Below, piece by piece: positions 9,021 through 16,885 of a stretch of 64,000 nt of DNA. Below the pieces are notes generated by a model, which worked only from the letters and a program-made list of their open reading frames with translations, ran no database searches and was not told where the DNA came from. Made by a program: the position numbers and the translations under genes. This DNA is from Halorubrum sp. DM2 (GTDB lineage Archaea > Halobacteriota > Halobacteria > Halobacteriales > Haloferacaceae). The stretch is taken from positions 2,607,074 through 2,671,073 of the forward strand of contig NZ_LR594487.1 of NCBI RefSeq assembly GCF_901686465.1. Reading direction: 5' to 3'. Every line of letters begins with the position of its first letter. Position 1 is the first letter of the stretch.

Positions 9021-9884
9021 TCAGTAGAACTCGCGGACGAGGTCGGTCGCGCTCTCGGGCGCGCCGTCCGGGATGACGGACATGTCCTCGTCGACGCCGT
9101 GTTTCTCGTGGTACGGTACCGACGACTCGTCCTGATAGATGACGCCCTGGTGTTCCTTCTCGTTGTCGAGGATGACGTCTTTCGCGTCCTCGCGGTCGGT
9201 CGGGTCGTGGTCGGTCTCCTTGAGATCGACCAGCGAGTCGCGGAAGTAGTCGTACGTGTCGACGTCGTTGAAGGTGACACACGGCGAGTAGACGTTCACG
9301 AAGCCGAACCCGTCGTGCTCGATGGCCTCCTGAATGATCTCCTGATGGCGGAGCGCGTCCGAGGAGAACGACTGCGCGATGAACGTCGCGCCGGAGGCGA
9401 GCGCCAGCGCGTGCGGGTTCACCGGGGGCTGTTTCGGGCCCTCGGGGCTCGTCGACGTCTCGAAGTCCTCGCGGGAGGTCGGGGAGGCCTGCCCCTTCGT
9501 CAGCCCGTAGATGCGGTTGTCCATCACGACGTACGTCATGTCGACGTTGCGCCGGACGGCGTGGACGAAGTGGCCCGCGCCGATGGAGTAGCCGTCGCCG
9601 TCGCCGCCGGCGACCATCACTTCGATGTCGGGCCGGGCCATCTTGACGCCGGTGCCGACGGGAAGCGCGCGCCCGTGAACGCCGTGGAGCGCGTAGCTGT
9701 GCATGTACGTTCCGATCTTACCGGAACAGCCGATGCCGGCGACGACGAAGGTGTTATCGGGGTCGTTGCCCGTCTCTGCGAGACCCTTCATCATCCCGTT
9801 CATCGTGCCGAAGTCGCCGCACCCCGGGCACCACGTCGGCTGCTTGTCGGACTTGAAGTCGGTGAATCGAATGTCTGAGCTCAT
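9021..9884 (-). CDS. korB: 2-oxoglutarate:ferredoxin oxidoreductase, beta subunit
   Basis: The thiamine-diphosphate-binding beta subunit (287 aa) of a two-subunit 2-oxoacid:ferredoxin oxidoreductase, the oxidative decarboxylation step that replaces the dehydrogenase complex in haloarchaea. CPGCGDFG near residue 19 provides cluster-ligand cysteines. AGGDGDGYSIGAGHF near residue 92 plus the downstream VVMDNRIYGLTKGQ form the TPP/Mg motif. The assignment to KOR rather than POR rests on subunit sizes (585/287 aa here versus 631/312 aa in the second pair), which I recall matching the Halobacterium KorAB and PorAB proteins. It is co-transcribed with korA, with a 3-nt gap. Confidence 0.87.
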   Translation of the reverse strand: MSSDIRFTDFKSDKQPTWCPGCGDFGTMNGMMKGLAETGNDPDNTFVVAGIGCSGKIGTYMHSYALHGVHGRALPVGTGVKMARPDIEVMVAGGDGDGYSIGAGHFVHAVRRNVDMTYVVMDNRIYGLTKGQASPTSREDFETSTSPEGPKQPPVNPHALALASGATFIAQSFSSDALRHQEIIQEAIEHDGFGFVNVYSPCVTFNDVDTYDYFRDSLVDLKETDHDPTDREDAKDVILDNEKEHQGVIYQDESSVPYHEKHGVDEDMSVIPDGAPESATDLVREFY

Positions 9885-9887
9885 TGG

Positions 9888-11645
9888 TTACGCCTCCACT
9901 CCCTCCGCGAGAGTCGCTTTGATGTCCTCTGCGAGTTCGTCGGCCTTGAACCGCACGCCGTTGTACTTGTTTATCCGGTCGACCCGTTCGAGTACGTCGT
10001 GCTCGACCAGGTCCGCGAACTGCCCCCGCTCGTTACACTCGACGACGACCGTCGTCTCGGCGGCCGCGACGTCCTCCGAGAGGTCCGGCCGCGGGAAGAC
10101 GTACGGGACCGAGAGGACCCGCACGTCGACGCCCTCCTCGTCGAGGAACTCCACCGCCTCCGCGAGCGCGCCCTCGTTCGACCCCCACGTGATCACGAGG
10201 GTGTCCGCGTCCGCGTCGCCGAACTCGCGCGGGCTCCAGTCCTCGCGCTCGCGGGCCGTCTCGACCTTGCGGTTGCGCTTGTCGACCTGCTCGACGCGCA
10301 TCTCGGTGTCCTCCGTCCGGCGGCCCTGCTCGTCGTGTTCGAGACCGGTGGACATGTGCGCGCCGTCGGCCGTGCCGGGGAACGCCCGCGGCGAGATCCC
10401 GTCGTCGGTGATCTCGTGGGGCTGGAAGCCGCCGGAGTCGCTCATGTGGTCGTCGATCGTCGTCTCGTCGACAATCTTCCCGCGGTCGATCTCGACTTCG
10501 TCCATGTCGAACGTCTCCGGCGAGAACGTCTCCTCGGTGACCGCCATCGAGAGGTCGGCGGTGAGGTAGACGGGGAGCTGGTACTTCTCCGCGAGGTTGA
10601 ACGCCTCGACGGTCTTCCAGAAGCACTCCGCGATCGTCGTCGGCGCGAGTACGAACCGGGGAACCTCGCCGTGGCCGCCGTACAGCATGTGGTTGAGGTC
10701 GCCCTGCTCCTGTTTCGTCGGCATCCCCGTCGAGGGGCCCGAGCGCATCACGTTACAGATGACGAGCGGCGTCTCCGAGGTGGCGATGAGGCCGAACGTC
10801 TCGGTCATCAGGTCGATCCCCGGCCCGGAGGTGGCGGTCATCGCGCGAGCGCCACCGCGGGCCGCGCCCAGCGCCATGTTGATCGCCGACAGCTCGTCTT
10901 CCGCTTGGACGACGTGGCCGCCGTACCGCTCGATGCGTCCCGTGAGGTACGTCATCACGTCCGTCGCGGGCGTGATCGGGTAGCCGGCGTAGAAGCGACA
11001 GCCGGCCGCGATAGCGCCCATCCCGATCGCCTCGTCGCCGTTGAGGAGGACGTAGTCCTCGTCGGTGGTCTCCAAGTCGTAGTCGAACTCGTGGTCGTAC
11101 TCCTCGGCGACGTACGACTGGCCGGCGCGCGCGGCCTCCTTGTTGTTGTCGACCAGCTTCTGTCCCTTGTCCTTGAACCGCTTTTCGAGCGCCGAGTCGA
11201 GGTTCTCGATGGGGAACTCGGCCACCTCGCAGGCGGCACCGAGCGCGACGACGTTCCGCATGATCGCTCCGCCCGCCTCCTCGGCGAGGCTCTTGAGCGG
11301 CACGTCGAGCCCGATCATCTCCTCGGGGATCTCGACGTCTTGCATCGTCGTCCGCTCGCCGTCGTAGATGATCACCGACCCCTCGTGGAGCTCGTCGAGG
11401 TTCTCCTCGATCGTCCGGGGGGTCAACGCGATGAGCACGTCGAGTCGGTCCACGACGCTCTGTACCTTGTCGACGGAGGTCCGCACCTTGTAGGCGGTGT
11501 ACCCGCCTCGGATCCGCGATGCGAAGTCCTTCGACGTGAACACGTGCCGACCCGCGCGGGAAAGCGCCTGTGCGAAGATCTTCCCCGTCGAGTCGATGCC
11601 GTCGCCGGCCTCGCCGCCGACAGCCCAGTTGAAATCCGCGGCCAT
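9888..11645 (-). CDS. korA: 2-oxoglutarate:ferredoxin oxidoreductase, alpha subunit (gamma-alpha fusion)
   Basis: A 585-aa alpha subunit in which the gamma domain is fused at the N terminus (residues about 1-185, beginning NWAVGGEAGDGIDSTGKIF). The alpha pyrimidine-binding domain follows (ACRFYAGYPITPATD-like segment near residue 215, then TSGPGIDLMTETFG). It forms the heterodimer with KorB and passes electrons to ferredoxin; no delta (ferredoxin-like) subunit gene is adjacent, as usual in haloarchaea. The gene starts at the ATG at 11645, with a TATA-like CTTTTGATG about 28 nt upstream. It is the first gene of the korAB operon. Confidence 0.88.
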   Translation of the reverse strand: MAADFNWAVGGEAGDGIDSTGKIFAQALSRAGRHVFTSKDFASRIRGGYTAYKVRTSVDKVQSVVDRLDVLIALTPRTIEENLDELHEGSVIIYDGERTTMQDVEIPEEMIGLDVPLKSLAEEAGGAIMRNVVALGAACEVAEFPIENLDSALEKRFKDKGQKLVDNNKEAARAGQSYVAEEYDHEFDYDLETTDEDYVLLNGDEAIGMGAIAAGCRFYAGYPITPATDVMTYLTGRIERYGGHVVQAEDELSAINMALGAARGGARAMTATSGPGIDLMTETFGLIATSETPLVICNVMRSGPSTGMPTKQEQGDLNHMLYGGHGEVPRFVLAPTTIAECFWKTVEAFNLAEKYQLPVYLTADLSMAVTEETFSPETFDMDEVEIDRGKIVDETTIDDHMSDSGGFQPHEITDDGISPRAFPGTADGAHMSTGLEHDEQGRRTEDTEMRVEQVDKRNRKVETAREREDWSPREFGDADADTLVITWGSNEGALAEAVEFLDEEGVDVRVLSVPYVFPRPDLSEDVAAAETTVVVECNERGQFADLVEHDVLERVDRINKYNGVRFKADELAEDIKATLAEGVEA

Positions 11646-11672
11646 GTACTATGGACACGGTTCCGGCGGACT

Positions 11673-11682
11673 CATCAAAAGG
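11673..11682 (-). promoter_or_regulatory. probable korAB TATA box
   Basis: On the minus strand CCTTTTGATG is 28-37 nt before the korA ATG. The rest of the 360-nt gap to 12006 is A/T-rich around 11740-11800 (GTTTAAATCC, GATATAATTGG), but I see no gene in it. Confidence 0.4.
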
Positions 11683-12005
11683 CTTCTGGAAGGAGACACC
11701 GACGCGTTTCTGAACGAACGTGTCTCTTCTCGCGAATATTGTCACTTTTAGACGCCGTAATCCGTTTAAATCCAGATATAATTGGACGTATATTCACCAG
11801 ATTCCTCACGATCGTCCCCTCGCGTCGGACCGGTTTTCGACGAACGTCGAACCTTTTGCCTCGGAGATCGGTCCCGGACTCCGGTGTTCGGGGGCACGCC
11901 GACGCGGTGCGGCCGTCGGGCGCGACCGGCGATCAGACCGCTTTCGACACGGGCAGGACCGACGCCGACGGGAAGGCGTTTGTGTCTCGCCCGCCGATCC
12001 GAGGT

Positions 12006-12650
12006 ATGGACACGACAGCGACGGTCGAGTCGGTCGCCTCGGTCGGGCCCGACACCTACGCCCTCCGGTTCCGCGCGCCAGACGGGTTCGCGGCCGAACC
12101 GGGACAGTTCGTGAAGCTCGGCACCGAGATAGACGGGGAGTCGGTCGCGCGCTTCTACACCCTCTCGTCGCCCCGCGTGGACGACTCCTTCGAGGTCACG
12201 GTCGGCATCGACCCCGACGAGGGCGGCGACTTCTCGGCGTTCCTCGCCGACGCCGAGGCCGGCACCGAGATGACCCTCTCGGGCCCGTACGGCGACCAGC
12301 ACTACGACGGCGAGGCCCGCGCGGTCGTGATCGCCGGCGGTCCCGGGATCGGTCCCGCGGTCGCCATCGCGGAGCGCGCGCTCGACGAGGGGGCCGAGGC
12401 CGCGGTCGTCTACCGCGACGGCGACGTCGCCCACGCCGACCGGATCGACGCCCTCCGCGAGCGGGGTGCCGCGGTCCGCCTCCTCGGCGCGGACGACCCT
12501 CTCACCGACGCCGTCGGCGACGTGCTCACGGGCGCGGACGACGAGACGGTGTTCGTCTACGGGTTCGCCGACCTCGTCGCGGACGCGGAGGCCGCCGTCG
12601 ACGCGGCCGGCGGCGACGCGGACGCCGCGAAGGTCGAGAACTTCGGGTAG
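12006..12650 (+). CDS. FAD-binding oxidoreductase (ferredoxin-NADP reductase-like)
   Basis: A 214-aa protein of the ferredoxin-NADP+ reductase superfamily. The FAD-binding barrel (residues about 1-95) has a PGQFVKLG motif near residue 33 and RFYTLSSPR near 50, the canonical RxY(T/S)x(S) flavin motif. The NAD(P)-binding half has VIAGGPGIGPAVAIAERAL near residue 110. It lacks an iron-sulfur domain, so it is a reductase module whose partner is unknown. The start at the ATG at 12006 fits the first conserved strand; the frame upstream is open but only opposite korA. It is divergent from korAB, whose product reduces ferredoxin, so a functional link is possible but unproven. Confidence 0.8.
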   Translation: MDTTATVESVASVGPDTYALRFRAPDGFAAEPGQFVKLGTEIDGESVARFYTLSSPRVDDSFEVTVGIDPDEGGDFSAFLADAEAGTEMTLSGPYGDQHYDGEARAVVIAGGPGIGPAVAIAERALDEGAEAAVVYRDGDVAHADRIDALRERGAAVRLLGADDPLTDAVGDVLTGADDETVFVYGFADLVADAEAAVDAAGGDADAAKVENFG

Positions 12651-12738
12651 CCACCGGGTCCGGCCCAACGTTCTGATCCTCGTCGCGTCCCCCGCCGGTG
12701 CCGCCACGCTTTAGCTATCCGCCCAGAGACGTGCCGGT

Positions 12739-13764
12739 ATGGACTACCGACGACTCGGGAACACCGGGCTCAGCGTCTCGGAGCTGTGCCTCGGAACGTG
12801 GCGGTTCGGTCGCGAGACGAACGGCGTCGTCGAGACGGGCCGCGAGGAGGCCCACGAACTGCTCGACGCGGCCGGGGACCGCGGGATCAACTTCATCGAC
12901 ACGGCGAACGTCTACGGGACGCCGCACGGGACGAGCGAGGAGTACATCGGCGAGTGGCTCGACGAGCGCGACCGCGAGGACTACGTGATCGCCTCGAAGG
13001 TGTACTTCCCGTTCGACGGCCGCGGCGAGCCGGGACCGAACGACTCCGGGCTCGGCCGGAAGCACATCCGCGCGCAGGTCGAGGGCACTCTCGACCGCCT
13101 CGACACCGACTACCTCGACGTCTACTACATCCACCGCTGGGACGAGGAGACGCCCATCGAGGAGACGATGCGCGCGCTCGACGAACTCGTCTCCGAGGGG
13201 AAGGTCCACCACCTCGGCGCGTCGACGATGGCGGCTTGGCGGCTCACGAAGGCGCAGTGGACCGCCGACGTCAACGACTACGCCTCCTTCGACGTGGTCC
13301 AGCCCCTCCACCACGCGGGCTACTACGAGGACGTGAAAGAGTACCTCGACGTCTGTATCGATCAGGACCTCGCAGTCTGCCCGTACTCCCCGCTCGCGGG
13401 CGGGTTCCTCACCGGGAAGTACGAGCGCGCCGACCCCGACGACCCCGAGCAGGTGATCGCGCCCGACGGGTCGCGGGCGAGCTTCGACGACCGGTTCGAG
13501 CGCTTCTACCTCTCCGAGCGCGGCTGGAAGGTGCTCGACGCGGTCCGGGAGGTCGCCGACGAACTCGACGCCACGCCCGCACAGGTCGCGCTCGCGTGGC
13601 TCTCCGGCTGGGACGAGTTCACCTGCGTGCCCATCGTGGGCGCGCGGACGGTCGACCAGCTCGACGAGAACGTCGCCGCGACCGACCTCGACCTCTCCGA
13701 CGCGCAGTGGGACCGGATCATGGACGCGCGCTACGACCCGGACGGGACCCTCTGGGGGCACTGA
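12739..13764 (+). CDS. aldo/keto reductase
   Basis: A 341-aa NADP-dependent aldo/keto reductase. The Asp-Tyr-Lys-His tetrad is visible: NFIDTANVYG (residues about 50-60), IASKVYFP (Lys near 90) and YYIHRWDE (His near 133). The C-terminal phosphate-binding region (VPIVGARTVDQLDEN) indicates NADP(H) binding. It resembles the YhdN/voltage-gated-channel-beta-like AKRs, and the physiological substrate is unknown. The ATG at 12739 is the first in frame. The downstream neighbour is convergent. Confidence 0.92.
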   Translation: MDYRRLGNTGLSVSELCLGTWRFGRETNGVVETGREEAHELLDAAGDRGINFIDTANVYGTPHGTSEEYIGEWLDERDREDYVIASKVYFPFDGRGEPGPNDSGLGRKHIRAQVEGTLDRLDTDYLDVYYIHRWDEETPIEETMRALDELVSEGKVHHLGASTMAAWRLTKAQWTADVNDYASFDVVQPLHHAGYYEDVKEYLDVCIDQDLAVCPYSPLAGGFLTGKYERADPDDPEQVIAPDGSRASFDDRFERFYLSERGWKVLDAVREVADELDATPAQVALAWLSGWDEFTCVPIVGARTVDQLDENVAATDLDLSDAQWDRIMDARYDPDGTLWGH

Positions 13765-13791
13765 GCGGAAGGTCTCCGAGAGTCCCGCCCG

Positions 13792-14250
13792 CTACGTCTC
13801 GAAGTCCGGGAGGTCGTCCGGTGCGTCGAAGTCGGCCTCCCAGTCGATGTACTCCGTTTTGAGCGTCTCGCAGACGATCTGCCCCAGCTCCGTGAGACCG
13901 GCGTTGATCGCGGAGACGGTCCCCCACGAGTCGAGGTCGGGGTGGAGGTCGCGCTCCTTCCAGTCCTCGGGCAACCCCGGCGCGTGGTAGCCGACGCGGT
14001 CGGCGAAGTCGTCCCAGAAGAAGTCGAAGCGGGAGACTAATTCGAGGTCGAGCGCGATCCGCCAGTCTTCTTCGTCCATGTCGCTGCCGGCGGCCCACTC
14101 GTCGAACGCCTCCTCCCACGCGCCCTCGCGGAGGAACGCTTCGAGCTCGTCGCGGCGGTACTCGCCGCCCGAGACCTCGGCGTCCTCGTACTCGTTCGGG
14201 TCGACGGCGGCGAGTTCGGGGGGATCCGGCGGGTCGACGTCGAGTGACAT
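13792..14250 (-). CDS. haloarchaeal acidic protein of unknown function
   Basis: A 152-aa acidic protein rich in Trp, Asp and Glu, with no recognised domain. Visible segments are an N-terminal Pro/Asp-rich stretch (DVDPPDPPELAAVDP), a central helical part with several tryptophans (WEEAFDEWAAG, EEDWRIAL) and FDFFWDDFADRVGYHAPG. No signal or membrane segment is seen. I chose the ATG at 14250; the 9-codon upstream extension is Arg/His-rich and unlike the rest. Gene status rests on haloarchaeal codon use and acidic composition. Confidence 0.7.
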   Translation of the reverse strand: MSLDVDPPDPPELAAVDPNEYEDAEVSGGEYRRDELEAFLREGAWEEAFDEWAAGSDMDEEDWRIALDLELVSRFDFFWDDFADRVGYHAPGLPEDWKERDLHPDLDSWGTVSAINAGLTELGQIVCETLKTEYIDWEADFDAPDDLPDFET

Positions 14251-14358
14251 GTGCCGGTGTGGGGGCCGCCGGGGCAAAACGCTACGGGAACGCGGTCCGC
14301 GGCGCGGTCGGTGCGGCCGATCCGGTCCGTTTACGGCGGTCGCGCGCCGAGTCCCGGT

Positions 14359-14772
14359 ATGGACCTCCGCGCCGTCTCGCGCCGGGTGGGAATCGCCGCC
14401 GCCGTCGCCACCGTGGTCGCGCTCGTCGCGCCGTACGCGGTCATTTCGGGACCGGAGTACTCCTCACAGCTGGCGACGTACTACGCGTCCGGCGTCGTTG
14501 GCTGGGGCGGAATCACGCTTTTCGCACTCCTGAGCGCGGTCGTCATCGCCTCCGTCGAGCGGGGGAACGTCGACCCCGGAACGCTCGCCGGCGTGGCGGT
14601 CGTCCTCGCGTTCGCGACCACTCTGAGCGCGGCGACGTGGGCCGCGGCGGTCGAGCCGAGTCCGGTGTTCCGCGACAACCTCTGGCTGGTGTGGCACGCG
14701 CCCGCCGTCGTCGCGCTGTCCGTTCCCCTGCCGCTCTCCGCGGCGACGTACGCCCGGGCCGTGTTGTCTTGA
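14359..14772 (+). CDS. small four-helix membrane protein, C-terminus possibly altered by an inserted element
   Basis: A 137-aa protein with about four predicted hydrophobic segments (residues about 8-30, 45-65, 75-95 and 108-130) and no catalytic motif. It resembles unnamed haloarchaeal membrane proteins. Its TGA stop (14770-14772) lies inside the TTGAC terminus of the mini-element that begins at 14769. The last residue and stop are therefore supplied by inserted DNA, and the original C terminus may have been slightly longer or different. The ATG at 14359 follows the usual GGT-ATG context. Confidence 0.65.
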   Translation: MDLRAVSRRVGIAAAVATVVALVAPYAVISGPEYSSQLATYYASGVVGWGGITLFALLSAVVIASVERGNVDPGTLAGVAVVLAFATTLSAATWAAAVEPSPVFRDNLWLVWHAPAVVALSVPLPLSAATYARAVLS

Positions 14773-14945
14773 CTTCCTCCCACGACTGAAATCGTGGGAT
14801 TCCCCGAAGGGGAATTCAAGGTTGCGCGTTTCCTTGGCCCTCAAGTACGCTTTCGCGTGGGGCGTTCAACGGTTGCCGTCCGGTTACGACCCCAGACGTG
14901 CGTTCCAGCGCTTACAGCCCGGTCAAACGGGCCTTCCCACCCGGA
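14769..14945 (-). ncRNA. putative TnpB guide-RNA scaffold (omega/reRNA) in the mini-element right end
   Basis: The right end of IS605-family elements encodes the RNA that guides TnpB. This stretch aligns base for base in blocks with 60310-60484 behind the intact tnpB. Shared blocks include GGAAGGCCC, GGGCTGTA, GCGCTGGAA, CGAAAGCGTACTTGA versus CGGAAGCGTACTTGA, and GGAAACGCGCAACC, each followed by two hairpins. Read on the minus strand it ends at 14769, so a guide would be read from 14768 downward into the membrane-protein gene. RNA production is inferred, not shown. Confidence 0.5.
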
Positions 14946-15325
14946 CGCGCCGGGCGTGGTTCAGGAGAGCTTTGCTCTCCCGTCATCACGAAAGACGCGG
15001 AGCGTCTTTCGAACGACTTCGACGGCCCGAGTACCGGATCGGGCCTCACGGTCAGGTATTCAGCCGACTGGGTACCGCCAGTCGCGTCCGACCCGTAGGC
15101 CGGGACGTGGCGGAGTGGTTTCCGGCTTTCTTACCCGGCGGACTGTAGACGCGAAGCGTCTGTTAGGGTCGAAGACCCCGTGCCACAACCGGGGAACACC
15201 GTCACCTATCAATACGGGAGCGCCGAAATTAAGCGTTCGGTACGGAACTCCAAACCCGCCATCGAACGGTGGTTTTCTTCTCACCGTATCGGCTTTATCC
15301 CACGGCTGAAGCCGTGGGCTTTCGC
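14769..15325 (-). mobile_element. TnpB-less IS200/IS605 (IS1341-type) mini-element
   Basis: A segment of about 557 bp with both ends of an IS1341-type element in minus orientation but no tnpB. The left end (15299-15318) is a hairpin CCCACGGC-TGAA-GCCGTGGG. Its flanks on the minus strand (GAAAGCCC before, GGGATAAAGCCGATA after) match the left end of the tnpB element at 59.07 kb. The right end (14769-14945) matches the right end of that element over about 175 nt, including the AAACGCGCAACC block, a CCCC-TTC-GGGG hairpin and a terminal GGAGGAAGTCAA. The interior (about 14950-15290) holds only short perfect hairpins and no credible ORF. It is consistent with a non-autonomous derivative; the exact outer boundaries are uncertain by several bases. 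Confidence 0.78.
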
Positions 15326-15400
15326 CTCGCTACCACTGTAACGCCCCGCCGGTCTCGCACGGCGGTCCGACCGCGCCGCCGACACTCGCCGAACGAAAGG

Positions 15401-15408
15401 CCCTTATG
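15401..15408 (+). promoter_or_regulatory. TATA box of the SRP RNA gene
   Basis: CCCTTATG lies about 26 nt before the proposed 5' end of the SRP RNA, the normal archaeal TATA-to-start spacing. Confidence 0.6.
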
Positions 15409-15431
15409 CCGGACCCGAGTATCGCCGAACG

Positions 15432-15737
15432 GACTAGGTCGGGCGGTTAGGCCCCGCTCGCAACCCGTGAGGCAGTCTTCAGCGGGGACCGAACAGCGGG
15501 CACGTCCGGTCAGACCGGCACGGGCCCCGAGAGCCAACGTGGAAGCCTCGTCCGCCGGGGACAGCGGTCCGCGACGCCCGCTCGCAGGAGCGGTCCGTCG
15601 CGGTTCGTCGGCGACACCGGGTCAGGCGCGGAAGCGAGCAGCCCACCGCCGGACGCCCGTCGCTCGTCGGGTCGCGGGGTGGAGGAGGCAATCGGGATAC
15701 CCCGTGACGGAACGCCGGGCTACCCCGCCTGTCCGCC
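15432..15737 (+). ncRNA. ffs: signal recognition particle RNA (7S RNA)
   Basis: The RNA scaffold of the signal recognition particle, which binds SRP19 and SRP54 and targets membrane proteins. The 5' domain contains GGGCGGTTAGGCC, the archaeal helix 3/4 region. Helix 8 is diagnostic: GGGTCAGGCGCGGAAGCGAGCAGCCC (15614-15639) has the symmetric loop bound by SRP54 and a GGAA-type tetraloop context. The 3' end (CCCCGCCTGTCCGCC) pairs with the 5' end (GGGCGG). The length of about 306 nt fits haloarchaeal 7S RNA. Ends are estimated from pairing and from the TATA box and could be off by a few bases. Confidence 0.92.
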
Positions 15738-15829
15738 ATTCATACGCGTTCTCCGATGGATTAGCGACTGGCTCGTTGGGATACGTTCGGGCCGATTAGC
15801 TGTACGCGATTGACCTCGCCATGACCGAG

Positions 15830-16094
15830 ACCACCGAAGCCCCAGCCGCGAGGACTCGATGCGCTCGCTGCGCGCCTCACTCGGTCACTGCGTTCCCTCG
15901 TTGTGGTGCTTGCGTCGCGCGTCTTCGTCCTCGCGGCTGCCCCTTCGAGTCCCGCCCCGCACAGCACCGCAACCGCACCTCACGCCTCCCCAGCCTCGTC
16001 GCTGGCGGTCGTCGCTTCGCTCTACCGCCAGCGACTCCCTCGCGCGGTGCCGCTCGGCCGCAGAGCGGCCTCGCGGGCACGCGCCACCGCGAGT
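15830..16094 (-). repeat. dispersed structured element, copy A
   Basis: A 265-bp copy of a four-copy family. Read on the minus strand it begins GCGGTGGCGCGTGCC and has hairpin 1 (GAGGCCGC-TCT-GCGGCC). Hairpin 2 is TCGCTGGCGGT...ACCGCCAGCGA, and it is followed by the conserved core (GAGGCTGGGGAGGCGTGAGG). The closing stem pairs 15927-15947 with about 15834-15854, and here the stem reads CCGCGAGGAC with its complement GTCCTCGCGG. It starts 47 nt after the stop of the co-oriented GNAT gene (16142-16726). No protein is credible here. Confidence 0.8.
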
Positions 16095-16141
16095 GGACGA
16101 ATCGGAGCGTCAGCGTAGAGAGCGGGCCGAGAAGGGACTTG

Positions 16142-16726
16142 TCAGCGCCCGGTGTCGTACTTGTACGTCGCCGATTCGGGGTCGATCCCGAAGTCCTCGG
16201 CCGATTCCTCCGGCTCGTCGCCGCCGGTCGGCTCGGCCTCTTTGAACGCCTGCCGGAACCGAGACGGCATCTCGAAGTCGTCGACCGCGAGTTCGAGCCC
16301 GACGACGCCGCCGCCGAGGAACTCCCGCTTCTCGGTGAGCCGGTCCGAGAGCGCGGGCGGGAGGTCGTCGGTGTCGACACGCTCGAAGCCGAACTGTGTC
16401 AGGTACTCCGGCTGGTCGGTGAGTACGTACACCGTCTCGAACCCGTCCGCGGCCGCGGTGTCGACGAGGCGCTCGACGACGTGCGCCCCGACCCCGCGGT
16501 CGCGCCACTTCGGGAGGACCCCGATGCCGGTCAGCTCGATCCGGTTCTCCTCGTCCTCGTCGCCGCGGTGGAGCCGGAGTCGACCGAAGCCGGCCCGGTC
16601 GTTCGACTCCTCGTCGACCGCGATCACGTAGTCCCGTGACCGGAAGGCGACGTCGTCGAGCCCCAGTTGCTCGATCGCGTCCAACAACCACGCCTCGTCA
16701 CGGTTTTTCGCGTCGCGGACGTACAT
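16142..16726 (-). CDS. GNAT family N-acetyltransferase
   Basis: A 194-aa acetyl-CoA-dependent acetyltransferase. The acetyl-CoA pyrophosphate-binding motif A is ELTGIGVLPKWRDRGVGAHV (residues about 67-86), followed by the helix of motif A and the FGFERVDTD motif B near residue 115. The C-terminal extension of about 60 residues is acidic and ends ESATYKYDTGR. The substrate (protein or small molecule) is unknown. The ATG at 16726 begins the first beta strand (MYVRDAKNRDEAWLL). Copy A of the dispersed element lies directly downstream on the same strand. The gene is divergent from the DNA ligase, with a gap of about 160 nt. Confidence 0.88.
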   Translation of the reverse strand: MYVRDAKNRDEAWLLDAIEQLGLDDVAFRSRDYVIAVDEESNDRAGFGRLRLHRGDEDEENRIELTGIGVLPKWRDRGVGAHVVERLVDTAAADGFETVYVLTDQPEYLTQFGFERVDTDDLPPALSDRLTEKREFLGGGVVGLELAVDDFEMPSRFRQAFKEAEPTGGDEPEESAEDFGIDPESATYKYDTGR

Positions 16727-16885
16727 GGTCCGGCGTACGACTGCGGAGGTAAAAAGCGATTCCCCGACGGGACCGGCGTCTCCCCCCCCCACGACGGCGG
16801 CCCGCGATGGCCCGGGGTGACCCATGAGGGGCGCGTCGCACGCGCATCGGGTCGCTTTTGCCCGCCGGCCGCCGACCCGACGCGT

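Noticed and set aside
11683..12005. Possible small gene in the 360-bp gap between korA and the flavin reductase
   Set aside because: The frames there are open but show no conserved start, acidic bias or motif; the A/T-rich part looks like promoter DNA.
12715..13761. Minus-strand open frame across the aldo/keto reductase
   Set aside because: Same shadow effect; the plus strand encodes an AKR with its full catalytic set.
15269..15799. Plus-strand open frame across the SRP RNA gene
   Set aside because: Arg-rich with no motifs; the region is explained by the SRP RNA helix 8 motif and its pairing ends.
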